Below, piece by piece: positions 24,157 to 32,503 of a stretch of DNA of 41,003 bases (position 1 is its first letter; every line of letters begins with the position of its first letter). The position numbers and the translations under genes are program-made. The notes under the pieces are model-generated. The model saw only the letters and a program-made list of their open reading frames with translations. It was not told the DNA's origin and ran no database searches. This stretch comes from Acinetobacter bereziniae (lineage in GTDB: Bacteria > Pseudomonadota > Gammaproteobacteria > Pseudomonadales > Moraxellaceae): assembly GCA_009912575.1 (NCBI GenBank), contig WNDP01000021.1, positions 1 through 41,003 of the forward strand. Reading direction: 5' to 3'.

Positions 24157-25602
24157 TTATTCTTCGTCTTGATACTGAGCATAATACTCAGGAGATAAGT
24201 TACTGAATCGGGTATATTGGCCTTCAAAAGCTAAACGTACAGTACCAATAGGTCCATTACGTTGTTTACCAATGATAATTTCGGCAGTACCAGCTTCTTT
24301 TGATTCTTTGTTATAAACTTCATCACGGTAAATAAACATAATTAAATCGGCATCCTGCTCAATCGCACCAGATTCACGTAAGTCTGACATAACAGGACGT
24401 TTATTTGGTCGATTCTCTAGGGAACGGTTAAGCTGAGACAGTGCAATAACAGGACACATCATTTCTTTTGCAAGCGCTTTTAAGCTTCGTGAAATTTCAC
24501 CGATCTCACCCACACGGTTGTCACCCATGCCAGGTACTTTCATGAGCTGGAGATAATCGATCATGATGCAGCCCAGTTTGCCCCCATGCTGTTTGGCAAT
24601 ACGTCGTGCTCGGGCCCGCAATTCTGTTGGAGGGAGTGCAGAGGAGTCATCAATATAAAGGTGCTTTTCTTGTAGTTGTAAAATCGTACCCGTCACTTTT
24701 GACCATTCATCACCATCCAGTTTACCTGAACGCAAATGTCCTTGATGAACTTTACCGTATGCAGAGATTAAACGCATAGCAATAGAGTCTGCTGGCATTT
24801 CCATAGAGAAAACCAGTGCTGGTAAGTCACAGTTAAATAAAACACTTTCGACCAGATTCATGGCAAAGGTGGTTTTACCCATTGAAGGACGTGCCGCGAC
24901 AATAATCATATCACCCGCTTGCATACCTGAGGTTTTGTTATCGAGCTCCATAAAACCTGTGGTCAAACCAGTGATGTTGCCTTCCAATTGAGAAAGTTCA
25001 TTTAATTTATCAAAAACATCTGCTACTACTGTAGTAATTGCTTTAGGGCCTTGAGCTTTGGCATTGTTATTATGTTGTTCTGCAATCGAGAAAATATTGG
25101 TTTCAGCAAGATCTAAAATCTCACTAACATCTCGTCCTTTGGTGTCGTAGGCATTTTGCAGAATTTCATTGCCGACTTTAATCATATTTCTCAAAGTCGC
25201 AAATTCTTTGATTTTTCCAGCATATGTTTCTAAGTTATAGAAACTTGAAGGCGAGTCTGCCATCAACTGCATCAAATATTCTTCACCACCAATTGCGTCG
25301 AGTAAATTTTGTTTAATTAACCAGTCATTGACCAAAACGGCATCGTAGGGAGAGCTTTCTTGTGCCAATTTTTCGATTGCACGAAAGATATATTTATGGC
25401 GTGTGGCGTAAAAATCATTTTCGTTTAAAGTGTCACTGACTTGTTCAAAAGATTCAGCAACAGTCATGAGCGCAGCAAGTACAGCTTGTTCAATGGCCAA
25501 ATTGTGGGGTGGCGTACGAAATTCTTTTAACTGAGCATTGTCTTTGTTTTTTGCATCAGTATTAAAAGAATTTTGTTGAGCTGTGGCTGTTGCCTGAGAC
25601 AT
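24157..25602 (-). CDS. dnaB: Replicative DNA helicase DnaB
   Basis: Hexameric 5'-3' helicase of the replication fork. The 481 residues start with a disordered Ala/Thr/Gln/Asn tail, then the N-terminal DnaB domain (PPHNLAIEQAVLAALM, about 32-47), the linker, and the RecA-like domain. Walker A is AARPSMGKTTFAMNL (about 231-245), Walker B is CIMIDYLQLM (about 339-348), and ALSQLNRSLENRPNKRPVMS and SDLRESGAIEQDADLIMF follow. Typical E. coli length is 471. No intein or other insertion is present. It is transcribed towards alr. Confidence 0.97.
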   Translation of the reverse strand: MSQATATAQQNSFNTDAKNKDNAQLKEFRTPPHNLAIEQAVLAALMTVAESFEQVSDTLNENDFYATRHKYIFRAIEKLAQESSPYDAVLVNDWLIKQNLLDAIGGEEYLMQLMADSPSSFYNLETYAGKIKEFATLRNMIKVGNEILQNAYDTKGRDVSEILDLAETNIFSIAEQHNNNAKAQGPKAITTVVADVFDKLNELSQLEGNITGLTTGFMELDNKTSGMQAGDMIIVAARPSMGKTTFAMNLVESVLFNCDLPALVFSMEMPADSIAMRLISAYGKVHQGHLRSGKLDGDEWSKVTGTILQLQEKHLYIDDSSALPPTELRARARRIAKQHGGKLGCIMIDYLQLMKVPGMGDNRVGEIGEISRSLKALAKEMMCPVIALSQLNRSLENRPNKRPVMSDLRESGAIEQDADLIMFIYRDEVYNKESKEAGTAEIIIGKQRNGPIGTVRLAFEGQYTRFSNLSPEYYAQYQDEE

Positions 25603-25772
25603 ATAAGACCTTGAGTTTTAATGATGCGAAAACGTGATTTACGTAAAGTATAAATGTACAAACCTACTCACTTATCTTAATCCAAAATGCGAAAAGTATC
25701 TAACAGTAATACCGATAAGTAGGGGATGAGTGAGGTAAAAGACTTGGGTTAAAGTTAAAATTTACAGATAAA

Positions 25773-25800
25773 AAAAGAGCATACAAAAGTATGCTCTTTT
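25773..25800 (-). terminator. Terminator of the rpsF-rpsR-rplI operon
   Basis: aaaagagcatac (25773-25784), loop aaaa, gtatgctctttt (25789-25800), with a further T run on the plus side and A run on the minus-template side, so it can act in both directions. It is 13 bases after the rplI stop. Confidence 0.92.
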
Positions 25801-25813
25801 TTTTGGTAAGAAA

Positions 25814-26260
25814 TTACTCAGATACGATAGTAACGAGAACTTCAGCAACAACATCATGATGCAATTGGATTGCGATGTTGAATTCACCAGTGTGACGAAG
25901 CGCACCGTTCGGTAAACGAACTTCTGCACGGTCTACAACAAGACCAGCATTTGTTAACGCGTCAGCGATGTCACGAGTACCGATTGAACCGAATAATTTA
26001 CCTTCATCACCAGCTTTCGCAGTGATAACGATATTTACTTCGTTCAATTGATCAGCACGTGCTTGAGCAGCAGCTAAAACTTCAGCTTCACCTTTCTCAA
26101 GTTCAGCACGACGAGCTTCAAAAGCAGCAGTGTTTGCTTCAGTCGCAGCAACTGCTTTACCTTGAGGGATTAAGTAGTTACGGCCGTAACCAGCTTTAAC
26201 TGATACTTTATCGCCTAATTTACCAAGGTTTTTAATGCGTTGTAATAAGATAATATCCAC
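25814..26260 (-). CDS. rplI: 50S ribosomal protein L9
   Basis: Large-subunit protein L9, 148 residues, the normal length. The N-terminal rRNA-binding domain begins [20 protein letters not shown] with the signature [21 protein letters not shown] long connecting helix (about 40-75) is followed by the C-terminal domain with [15 protein letters not shown] and [14 protein letters not shown]. It is the third gene of rpsF-rpsR-rplI, nine bases after rpsR. Confidence 0.98.
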   Translation of the reverse strand: MDIILLQRIKNLGKLGDKVSVKAGYGRNYLIPQGKAVAATEANTAAFEARRAELEKGEAEVLAAAQARADQLNEVNIVITAKAGDEGKLFGSIGTRDIADALTNAGLVVDRAEVRLPNGALRHTGEFNIAIQLHHDVVAEVLVTIVSE

Positions 26261-26269
26261 GGCTCAACC

Positions 26270-26497
26270 TCACTTATGATTGTCAGTGTAAGGAATCAAC
26301 GCTAAGTAGCGAGCTTGTTTAATAGCAAGCGCTAATTGACGTTGGTAACGAGCTTTAGTACCAGTAATACGGCTAGGAACAATCTTGCCGTTTTCAGTGA
26401 TGTACTGTTTTAAAGTGTCGATATCTTTGTAGTCGATGTACGTAACGTTCTCAGCTGTAAAGCGGCAGAACTTGCGACGACGGTAAAAACGTGCCAT
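26270..26497 (-). CDS. rpsR: 30S ribosomal protein S18
   Basis: Small-subunit protein S18, 75 residues, which pairs with S6 on the 30S platform. The sequence [20 protein letters not shown], then [13 protein letters not shown] and [20 protein letters not shown], matches the E. coli family member closely. One Cys (Cys11) is present. It lies between rpsF (11-base gap) and rplI. Confidence 0.98.
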   Translation of the reverse strand: MARFYRRRKFCRFTAENVTYIDYKDIDTLKQYITENGKIVPSRITGTKARYQRQLALAIKQARYLALIPYTDNHK

Positions 26498-26508
26498 TGA
26501 TGTTCTCC

Positions 26509-26895
26509 TTATGCTTCAACAGAATCTTGAGCTTGTTGTGCTTCTTCACGTTGAGCTTTACGCGCACGTTTTTCTTCAGCACTCTTAGCAAGTAATGATT
26601 CTTCAGTGATTGCGTGTTCACGACGAATAATCACGTTACGAAGGATTGCATCGTTATAACGGAACAATTCTTCTAATTCATTAAGCGTAGTTTGGTTACA
26701 TTCGATGTTCATCAAAATGTAGTGCGCTTTATGAATTTTGTTAATTGGGTAAGCCAATTGGCGACGGCCCCAATCTTCAAGACGGTGAATTTGACCTTCA
26801 GCATCTTTGATGTGAGAAATGTAGCGTTCTACCATTCCCACAACTTGATCGCTTTGGTCTGGGTGTACCAGAATTACGATTTCGTAGTGACGCAT
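26509..26895 (-). CDS. rpsF: 30S ribosomal protein S6
   Basis: Small-subunit protein S6, partner of S18. I take the ATG at 26895 ([18 protein letters not shown]), with AAGGAG six bases upstream; the open frame runs further upstream to 27003, but those 36 codons are leader. The product has 128 residues. [20 protein letters not shown] and [17 protein letters not shown] are family blocks. The C-terminal tail ([20 protein letters not shown]) is charged and flexible; in E. coli the C-terminus receives extra glutamates through RimK, but this tail ends QDSVEA. It is the first gene of its operon. Confidence 0.97.
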   Translation of the reverse strand: MRHYEIVILVHPDQSDQVVGMVERYISHIKDAEGQIHRLEDWGRRQLAYPINKIHKAHYILMNIECNQTTLNELEELFRYNDAILRNVIIRREHAITEESLLAKSAEEKRARKAQREEAQQAQDSVEA

Positions 26896-26944
26896 TGTCA
26901 GCTCCTTACGGTTTATACAGCCCCATTCAAAAAGAATGAAGCAA

Positions 26945-26984
26945 GGAGTCACAATCTGTAAAGTTTTAAACTCCATAGATTGTG
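26945..26984 (-). promoter_or_regulatory. Structured leader of rpsF, possible pseudoknot
   Basis: cacaatct (26950-26957) pairs with agattgtg (26977-26984), and ggagt (26945-26949) pairs with actcc (26970-26974). The two helices interlock in the order A-B-A'-B', as in an H-type pseudoknot. Leaders of S6 operons are known to be bound by S6:S18 for feedback in several bacteria; whether this one carries the known S6:S18 motif I cannot confirm by eye. Confidence 0.45.
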
Positions 26985-27143
26985 CCGCAAAAATTGCGAG
27001 CACCTATTATAGGAAAGTTTGTGAGCAAACACAATTTAATATTCAATTATTTATTGGGATAACCTTGCATATTTTACAGAATCAAGATGGTATTTCGCCG
27101 ACTCATTATTTAGATTAAAACAATAAAAAAATGGAGATCTATC

Positions 27144-27629
27144 ATGACAAACTATCGTGCTGAAAAGCTTGAAACTATTGAATCCTATATCGAAAACCCT
27201 ACCCAAGACGTCTATTTTGATGTTTTTAATGGACGTTATGACATTGTTATGGTGGTGGATTGGGGAGAAGAAGATAATGCAATTATCGAGTATTGTGAAA
27301 AAATTCTAGAAACTGGCCAACTGTCGGCAAAATTTGAAGATGCTGAAAATAAACAGGGTTTTACCATTACGATTCAGTTTGGTGAAAAATCATTGCTGAT
27401 TCCATATCAAGGTAAAGGTGCTGATCGTGATACAACTTTACGGACACTGAATGAAATTTTACATCCAGAGTATGAAATCCGTTTCTGTAAAGCTTCTGAT
27501 GGTTCAGACACATTAGAATTTATACCACTTCCTCAAAAATTATGGCATCAATTAGATCTCAAATATGCTGGAAAACTGGATGATTTGTTTGCTCGGTTTG
27601 AGCATGATTCTGTCTTTTTTGGAATTTAA
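27144..27629 (+). CDS. Hypothetical cytoplasmic protein
   Basis: A 161-residue acidic protein without signal peptide or membrane segment. Sections include YDIVMVVDWGEEDNAIIEYC near residue 32, FTITIQFGEKSLLIPYQGKG near residue 75 and DLKYAGKLDDLFARFEHDSV near the end. The pattern of alternating strands and helices suggests a small alpha/beta domain, but I recognise no family. A GGAGA site lies seven bases before the ATG. It is divergent from rpsF, with about 250 bases between the start codons, and convergent with the DUF3142 gene. No function is proposed. Confidence 0.75.
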   Translation: MTNYRAEKLETIESYIENPTQDVYFDVFNGRYDIVMVVDWGEEDNAIIEYCEKILETGQLSAKFEDAENKQGFTITIQFGEKSLLIPYQGKGADRDTTLRTLNEILHPEYEIRFCKASDGSDTLEFIPLPQKLWHQLDLKYAGKLDDLFARFEHDSVFFGI

Positions 27630-27695
27630 TGGGGTTACTCAATTAGAGGTTAAATTGATTAAAAACAAAAACGTGAATTTATTGGTTGGATTAAT

Positions 27696-28445
27696 TTATG
27701 ATTTATTTTGTCGTAATAAAAACACCACATAGCCCTTAAAGTTTGGATCAGTATCAAATTTAAGTTGCTGATCCCATTGACCATGTTGTACCAAGCCAAT
27801 TTTATAAGGCAGCTTCAATGTTGATGCCTTGCTCAAATAAGTCTGATAATTTGGAATAGTCGTAGAGCCTTGATAAGTTTGAATCACCATCTCATCAATA
27901 TTTTCTCTAAATAGCCTAAGTGTATCTGGATCACGCAGATTGGCCCAATCCATCAAACTGGTGATGCTGAGTTGATAATGCTGTGGTAACTGCTTTCTAA
28001 GCTGTTGTAGAAATAAGCCATATGTTTTTAAATTTTTAGTTGGTGCATCAAAGTCAATTTGAATACCTTGAACGTGGTTGCCTGCACTTTCCCATTGTCG
28101 GACGCGTTGTAAAATTTTTTCTATTTCAGTGCTTTGCCAATTTAAATGATGATTTCGAAAAACTAACCATACTTTCTGATGTGGAATTTTAACCACAGAA
28201 ATGCCTTGTTGGATCAAGATAGATTGGTTGGAATTTTTCTCCAGCCTAACTTCACCTTGTAAAATATAGATTTCCTTTGCTTTACTTAAATAAGGCGCAG
28301 ACTTGATATTTCCCCAAATCCAAAAGGCATTGTAGTCATTTGCATTGACCTGATCTGAGGCTGTCGCAGATTGACTCGGTTGGCATGCCATTAATCCTAA
28401 ACAACATTGGATTGTCAGTAGAGTCGAGAAAATCTGTTTAAGCAT
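27696..28445 (-). CDS. DUF3142 lipoprotein
   Basis: The 249-residue protein has a lipoprotein signal with lipobox LMAC (Cys21). The family pattern is visible: an aromatic first strand YNAFWIWG, YILQGEVRL, then VQGIQIDFDAPTKNLKTYGL (about 123-142), LSITSLMDW and VIQTYQG. The IDFD strand end followed by later strands ending in acidic or aromatic residues suggests a TIM-barrel related to glycoside hydrolases; enzyme activity is inferred and the substrate unknown. It lies seven bases after the large secreted protein on the same strand, and the two are probably cotranscribed and work together in the envelope. Confidence 0.8.
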   Translation of the reverse strand: MLKQIFSTLLTIQCCLGLMACQPSQSATASDQVNANDYNAFWIWGNIKSAPYLSKAKEIYILQGEVRLEKNSNQSILIQQGISVVKIPHQKVWLVFRNHHLNWQSTEIEKILQRVRQWESAGNHVQGIQIDFDAPTKNLKTYGLFLQQLRKQLPQHYQLSITSLMDWANLRDPDTLRLFRENIDEMVIQTYQGSTTIPNYQTYLSKASTLKLPYKIGLVQHGQWDQQLKFDTDPNFKGYVVFLLRQNKS

Positions 28446-28452
28446 GAATCAG

Positions 28453-30585
28453 TTACCAATAATATTTTAAAGATTTTGCCCATGTGGTATTTGGATAGTC
28501 ACGTTTAATTTGTGCATACCATTGTTTGCGTGTAGATTTTGTAGCATCTGTTCCACCACAGACATTTATACTACTCGGCGAATAACACATAACAGCGCGA
28601 TAAAGTGCATAAGCTTGTAATTCACTTTTAGAATTCGATTTAATAATTTCTTTATAAACCTCACCACGACTAAAAGTTTCACCGATAAAGGCATTTTTTG
28701 GTTGGCTAAAACTTGGACCATAGTAATAGTCACCATAAAAATTTTCTAAAGCAGTGCCTTGATTACGCATATATTCGCCTAGGCATAAACGATAAGTTAA
28801 ATTTTTCGGATTTTTTTCTAAGCCAGCTGTTAAGGTACTTAATTTAGGGCATTTGAGCGTCGGTGTAATTTCATGACCATTCCAAACAAAAACTTCGAAG
28901 AGAGGTTCTGACTTATAAGCTTTAATTTTACTGTTGTATGCTTTGTATTCCGAGGCATCTTGAGGTAACCATGTAGTATAGGCTTTATTGAATACCATAT
29001 AGTTTTGAGTCATTAAGCTTTTATTTAATAATGTATATAAAGCCAGATTCTTTTTATCAGATGAACTGTCTTTGGCAGTAATAATGCTTTCCAATGCTTT
29101 GACATTGGCAATTTGAGTAATGAATGCTTTCTGTAAGCTTGCTTGTTTGATTTTTGAATTATTTCCTAAAAAGGCATTTTGGTTATTGGTGTTTTTATAG
29201 TGAATCGCTAGGGCAACTTCTGCCAAATTTTTTTGATAAGGATTAGAAGAAATTGCGAGTAAATGATTCCAATATTGCTCAACCAGATTCTTATCGCTAC
29301 TTTTTTCAAGAATAACCCCTTTAAGCGTATATTGGCTGAGTTCTAAATAATTTTGAATGGAATTGATTTTTTGTTCTGGTAAATAATTTAACGCATCTTG
29401 TGATTTTTTCTGAATAAAATGTAAATGAACAGCTTGTAAATAACGGAACAGTTCAGGTTGTTCCTTAAATACAGGTTTTTGTGCATTTAACTCGGACCAG
29501 CTAATTGGCCGGTACTGGGTAGAATCACTTTGACGCATGTGCATCAGATCATAGATGGCTAAAAAGAAAGGATCATTGAGCGTTTTTGCGTTGAAGTTTT
29601 CTAAACCAAATACTTTACGATCTATTTCGGCCGCAAATGTGGACATATCGAGATTGTAATAATCTGATTTGGGATGATCCATCTGCCAAATCATCTCTTT
29701 GACTAGCGCATCTTGTTGATTGGCAATCCAGTAGCCTCGGCGTAAAAGGCCTCTGGCACTGGCTACGTATTGACCTTTAGGGTAAAGCTTAAAATAATCA
29801 GTAATGCGATTAAAAAAAGTTTTAAGAAGCGCTTGATCAACTTTTTGAGTATCTAAATCACCGTAAGTTCCTAATGACTGGCTATACAGCTCATTTAATG
29901 AAGTGCGGATGAGCATGTATTGAGCTGTTTCTTTTAACCAAGGATCATTAACTTGGCTTAAGACTGTAAATATTTTAGTTGCTGAGGAATAGTTAGCTTT
30001 GTAAAATAAAATGATCCCATTTAGATAAGAAGCATACTGTTGAGCGGACTGTGTCCATTGTGCCTTGACCTGAATCAGTGTAATCGTTTGTTGACAATCT
30101 TTGATCTGATTTCGTTGTTCTAGCAAGCTACTTTTTTCGTCTTGAGATATTTTATTGTGATTTGAAACTTGTTTAAGAAAAACTTCAGCACCAGATTTTA
30201 GCGTTATACAGCGCTCATCATAGACGTGATCATTTAAATTATAAAAAGCACGTTTGTTTGGGATCTTATTTTCAGATGCTTGAGTTAATTCGGTGGGATA
30301 AAAAGGGACTAAGCCACTAGACGTATCCCATAAACTCATTTTATCAACTTCAAATGCTTTGATACTTGCTAAACCTTTGTCACTTAGCAGTAGCATTATG
30401 TTGGTTCTATTGTCGTTGGTTGGATAGAGTATGGGGAGGTTTAATATACGATATTGATTAGTGCTTAGGTCAAAAGTTGGTGATGCGACTTCTTGTGCAG
30501 CGCCAGCAAAACTAGAAGTCGGATAAACAACCAAAGGTAAACCGACAAGAAGGACATATTGCAGTATTTTATTTTTAAAAAGCAT
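28453..30585 (-). CDS. Large secreted helical-repeat protein next to the DUF3142 gene
   Basis: A 710-residue protein with a signal peptide (ILQYVLLVGLPLVVYPTSSF, cleavage near AGA at residue 28-30). The mature part is mostly helical, with TPR-like stretches such as AQQYASYLNGIILFYKANYS followed by SATKIF, and a PKGQYVASARGLLRRGYW segment, consistent with an alpha-solenoid. Cys residues cluster near the C-terminus (MCYSPSSINVCGG), where a disulfide is plausible in the periplasm. The last residues (IKRDYPNTTWAKSLKYYW) resemble the end of a TPR hairpin. I do not know a named family. It is the first of a two-gene unit with the DUF3142 lipoprotein, so a shared envelope role is likely. Confidence 0.75.
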   Translation of the reverse strand: MLFKNKILQYVLLVGLPLVVYPTSSFAGAAQEVASPTFDLSTNQYRILNLPILYPTNDNRTNIMLLLSDKGLASIKAFEVDKMSLWDTSSGLVPFYPTELTQASENKIPNKRAFYNLNDHVYDERCITLKSGAEVFLKQVSNHNKISQDEKSSLLEQRNQIKDCQQTITLIQVKAQWTQSAQQYASYLNGIILFYKANYSSATKIFTVLSQVNDPWLKETAQYMLIRTSLNELYSQSLGTYGDLDTQKVDQALLKTFFNRITDYFKLYPKGQYVASARGLLRRGYWIANQQDALVKEMIWQMDHPKSDYYNLDMSTFAAEIDRKVFGLENFNAKTLNDPFFLAIYDLMHMRQSDSTQYRPISWSELNAQKPVFKEQPELFRYLQAVHLHFIQKKSQDALNYLPEQKINSIQNYLELSQYTLKGVILEKSSDKNLVEQYWNHLLAISSNPYQKNLAEVALAIHYKNTNNQNAFLGNNSKIKQASLQKAFITQIANVKALESIITAKDSSSDKKNLALYTLLNKSLMTQNYMVFNKAYTTWLPQDASEYKAYNSKIKAYKSEPLFEVFVWNGHEITPTLKCPKLSTLTAGLEKNPKNLTYRLCLGEYMRNQGTALENFYGDYYYGPSFSQPKNAFIGETFSRGEVYKEIIKSNSKSELQAYALYRAVMCYSPSSINVCGGTDATKSTRKQWYAQIKRDYPNTTWAKSLKYYW

Positions 30586-30640
30586 AAAGTGCCTATCATT
30601 ATAATAAGAATTTTAATATTTTAATATTATTTATGCAGAT

Positions 30641-30672
30641 AAAAAAAGATAGAGTAAACTCTATCTTTTTTT
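30641..30672 (-). terminator. Terminator of the cyo operon
   Basis: aaaaaaagatagag (30641-30654), loop taaa, ctctatcttttttt (30659-30672). The stem overlaps the cyoE stop codon (30671-30673). It has T runs on both sides. Confidence 0.9.
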
Positions 30673-31549
30673 AAAACAGTGGCAAATGTGGTGCAGGGGA
30701 GACGTAACTGAAACTAAAGCTAAAACTCAGTGCTGTAATTAGAATTACGGAATACAAAAAATATTTTTTTGCCCAAACCTGATCATTCTCTACTTTGAAG
30801 CCAATAATTGACAAATAGAGCCAATATGCACACAAAGCATTAAAAGTAATTAAGAAGAAAATGTTGGTATAGCCAAAACAATATAACCCATTTAAAACTG
30901 CAGCAAAAAGTACAACATAAATTAAACTTTCAACTTTTGTTCGAAAAATCGAACGTGCTACAGGCAAAATAGGAATATTTGCATTTTTATAGTCATCGAA
31001 ACGATAAATCGCAATTCCCCATGAATGTGGCATTTGCCAAAGTGCATATGCTAAAAAAATCAGCAAAGCAGCAATATCAAATTCATTAGAAACAGCAGTA
31101 TAACCAATCACTGGAGGGCTTGCGCCAGAAATACTTCCAATCAAAGTTTGATGAATGGTTGTACGTTTACTCCAAAGACTATAAAAAATCACATACACAA
31201 CAAAGCCGAGTACAGCGAAGCCAAATGCGTAGGCGTTGACAAAAAACCACAACAAAGCAAAGCCAATTAAACCAAGCACAGCAGAAAAAATTAAAGCAAC
31301 TGTAGGGCTGATGGTCTTTTTGACAAGCGCACGGTTCATTGTGCGTTGCATTTTTTGGTCAATGTCTTGGTCAATGACATTATTCACAACACAGCCAGAA
31401 GCAACAACAAGTGTTGTACCGATGAGTGTGATGAGAAGTAAAAGGAAATCTACTGAACCTTGAGCGGCTAAGAAAAAGCCGCCCAAAGTGGTAACGAAGT
31501 TACCAAAGAGAATTCCTGGCTTAGTCAGGAATAGATATTTTTTCAACAT
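30671..31549 (-). CDS. cyoE: Protoheme IX farnesyltransferase CyoE
   Basis: Inner-membrane UbiA-type prenyltransferase that makes heme O from heme B and farnesyl diphosphate for the cytochrome bo3 oxidase. The 292 residues have about eight or nine membrane helices. The Asp-rich prenyl-diphosphate motif is NVIDQDIDQKMQRTMNRAL (about 57-75), and the second conserved loop is YRFDDYKNANIPILPV (about 183-198). SISGASPPVIGYTA is another family block. It is the last gene of cyoABCDE, six bases after cyoD. Confidence 0.96.
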   Translation of the reverse strand: MLKKYLFLTKPGILFGNFVTTLGGFFLAAQGSVDFLLLLITLIGTTLVVASGCVVNNVIDQDIDQKMQRTMNRALVKKTISPTVALIFSAVLGLIGFALLWFFVNAYAFGFAVLGFVVYVIFYSLWSKRTTIHQTLIGSISGASPPVIGYTAVSNEFDIAALLIFLAYALWQMPHSWGIAIYRFDDYKNANIPILPVARSIFRTKVESLIYVVLFAAVLNGLYCFGYTNIFFLITFNALCAYWLYLSIIGFKVENDQVWAKKYFLYSVILITALSFSFSFSYVSPAPHLPLF

Positions 31550-31555
31550 GACACC

Positions 31556-31879
31556 CTAGAGCATCATGTTTGAATGTAAGTAGTTCATGATCCATACAGA
31601 ACCAATTAACAGAACTGCAATCGTCAGAATCGTATAGATGAATGCAATCACATTCCAACGCTGTTCAGATGATGAGTTCATGTGCAAGAAGAAAATCAAC
31701 TGTACAAGAACCTGAGCAACAGCGGTGATCGCGATTGTCGCAACAACAGCACCACCAGTCATGCCTTTCATCACCATCCCAAATGGGATGATGGTCAAAA
31801 CGACAGAAAGGATAAAACCGATTGAGTATTGTTTGATGTTTCCGTGCGAAGCACCAGCAGCATTATGATCATGACTCAT
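31556..31879 (-). CDS. cyoD: Cytochrome bo3 ubiquinol oxidase subunit IV CyoD
   Basis: Small accessory subunit of the quinol oxidase, 107 residues when started at the ATG at 31879 ([20 protein letters not shown]); the frame extends upstream but lies in cyoC. Three membrane helices are visible (about 19-39, 45-66, 79-101), with the family segment QVLVQLIFFLHMNSSSEQRW between the second and third. The start overlaps the cyoC stop by one base (TAATG), indicating coupled translation. Confidence 0.95.
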   Translation of the reverse strand: MSHDHNAAGASHGNIKQYSIGFILSVVLTIIPFGMVMKGMTGGAVVATIAITAVAQVLVQLIFFLHMNSSSEQRWNVIAFIYTILTIAVLLIGSVWIMNYLHSNMML

Positions 31880-32499
31880 TATAAAGCTCCCAGTAAATAA
31901 ACTACGCTGAATACACAGATCCAAACGATGTCAAGGAAGTGCCAGAACAAGCTTAGGCAAGCAAGACGACGCGTATTTGGAAGGGTCAAACCATATTTCT
32001 TGATTTGAACCATTAACACGATCATCCAGACTAAACCAGAAGTTACGTGGATACCATGCGTACCTACAAGTGTAAAGAACGCAGATAAAAACGCACTATG
32101 GCTCGGACCATAACCAGCGTGAACTAAATGATTGAATTCATAAAGTTCCATACCGATGAACGTTGCACCAAAGAGCCATGTGATAATTAACCACATCAGC
32201 ACTTGGTTAACATTTTTCTTGTAAGAAGCAAGAACCGCAAAACCAAAAGTCACAGAAGAAATCAAGAGTGCAAAAGTTTCTACAAGTACGAAACCTAAAG
32301 ACTCACCGAATAGCTCTTTTGGACTTGGAGTACCAGGCGGAATATGACTGCTTAATACAGCGAACGCGATGAAGAGTGTACCGAATAAAATCAAGTCACT
32401 CATCAAGTAGGTCCAGAAACCAAAGACGGTGATGTCTGTATCATCGTGATGATGATGCTCATCGTGTCCATGGTTGTCGTGATGAAGTACTTCAGCCAT
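31879..32499 (-). CDS. cyoC: Cytochrome bo3 ubiquinol oxidase subunit III CyoC
   Basis: Subunit III of the heme-copper quinol oxidase, 206 residues with five membrane helices, as in E. coli CyoC (204). The N-terminus is His-rich ([17 protein letters not shown]), more so than expected, then [20 protein letters not shown]. The conserved [18 protein letters not shown] is near residue 135, and the C-terminus is [19 protein letters not shown]. It starts four bases after cyoB. Confidence 0.96.
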   Translation of the reverse strand: MAEVLHHDNHGHDEHHHHDDTDITVFGFWTYLMSDLILFGTLFIAFAVLSSHIPPGTPSPKELFGESLGFVLVETFALLISSVTFGFAVLASYKKNVNQVLMWLIITWLFGATFIGMELYEFNHLVHAGYGPSHSAFLSAFFTLVGTHGIHVTSGLVWMIVLMVQIKKYGLTLPNTRRLACLSLFWHFLDIVWICVFSVVYLLGAL

Positions 32500-32503
32500 A
32501 TCC

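Noticed and set aside
26896-27003. N-terminal extension of S6 to 27003
   Set aside because: The extra 36 codons do not resemble S6, and a strong AAGGAG lies directly before the ATG at 26895.
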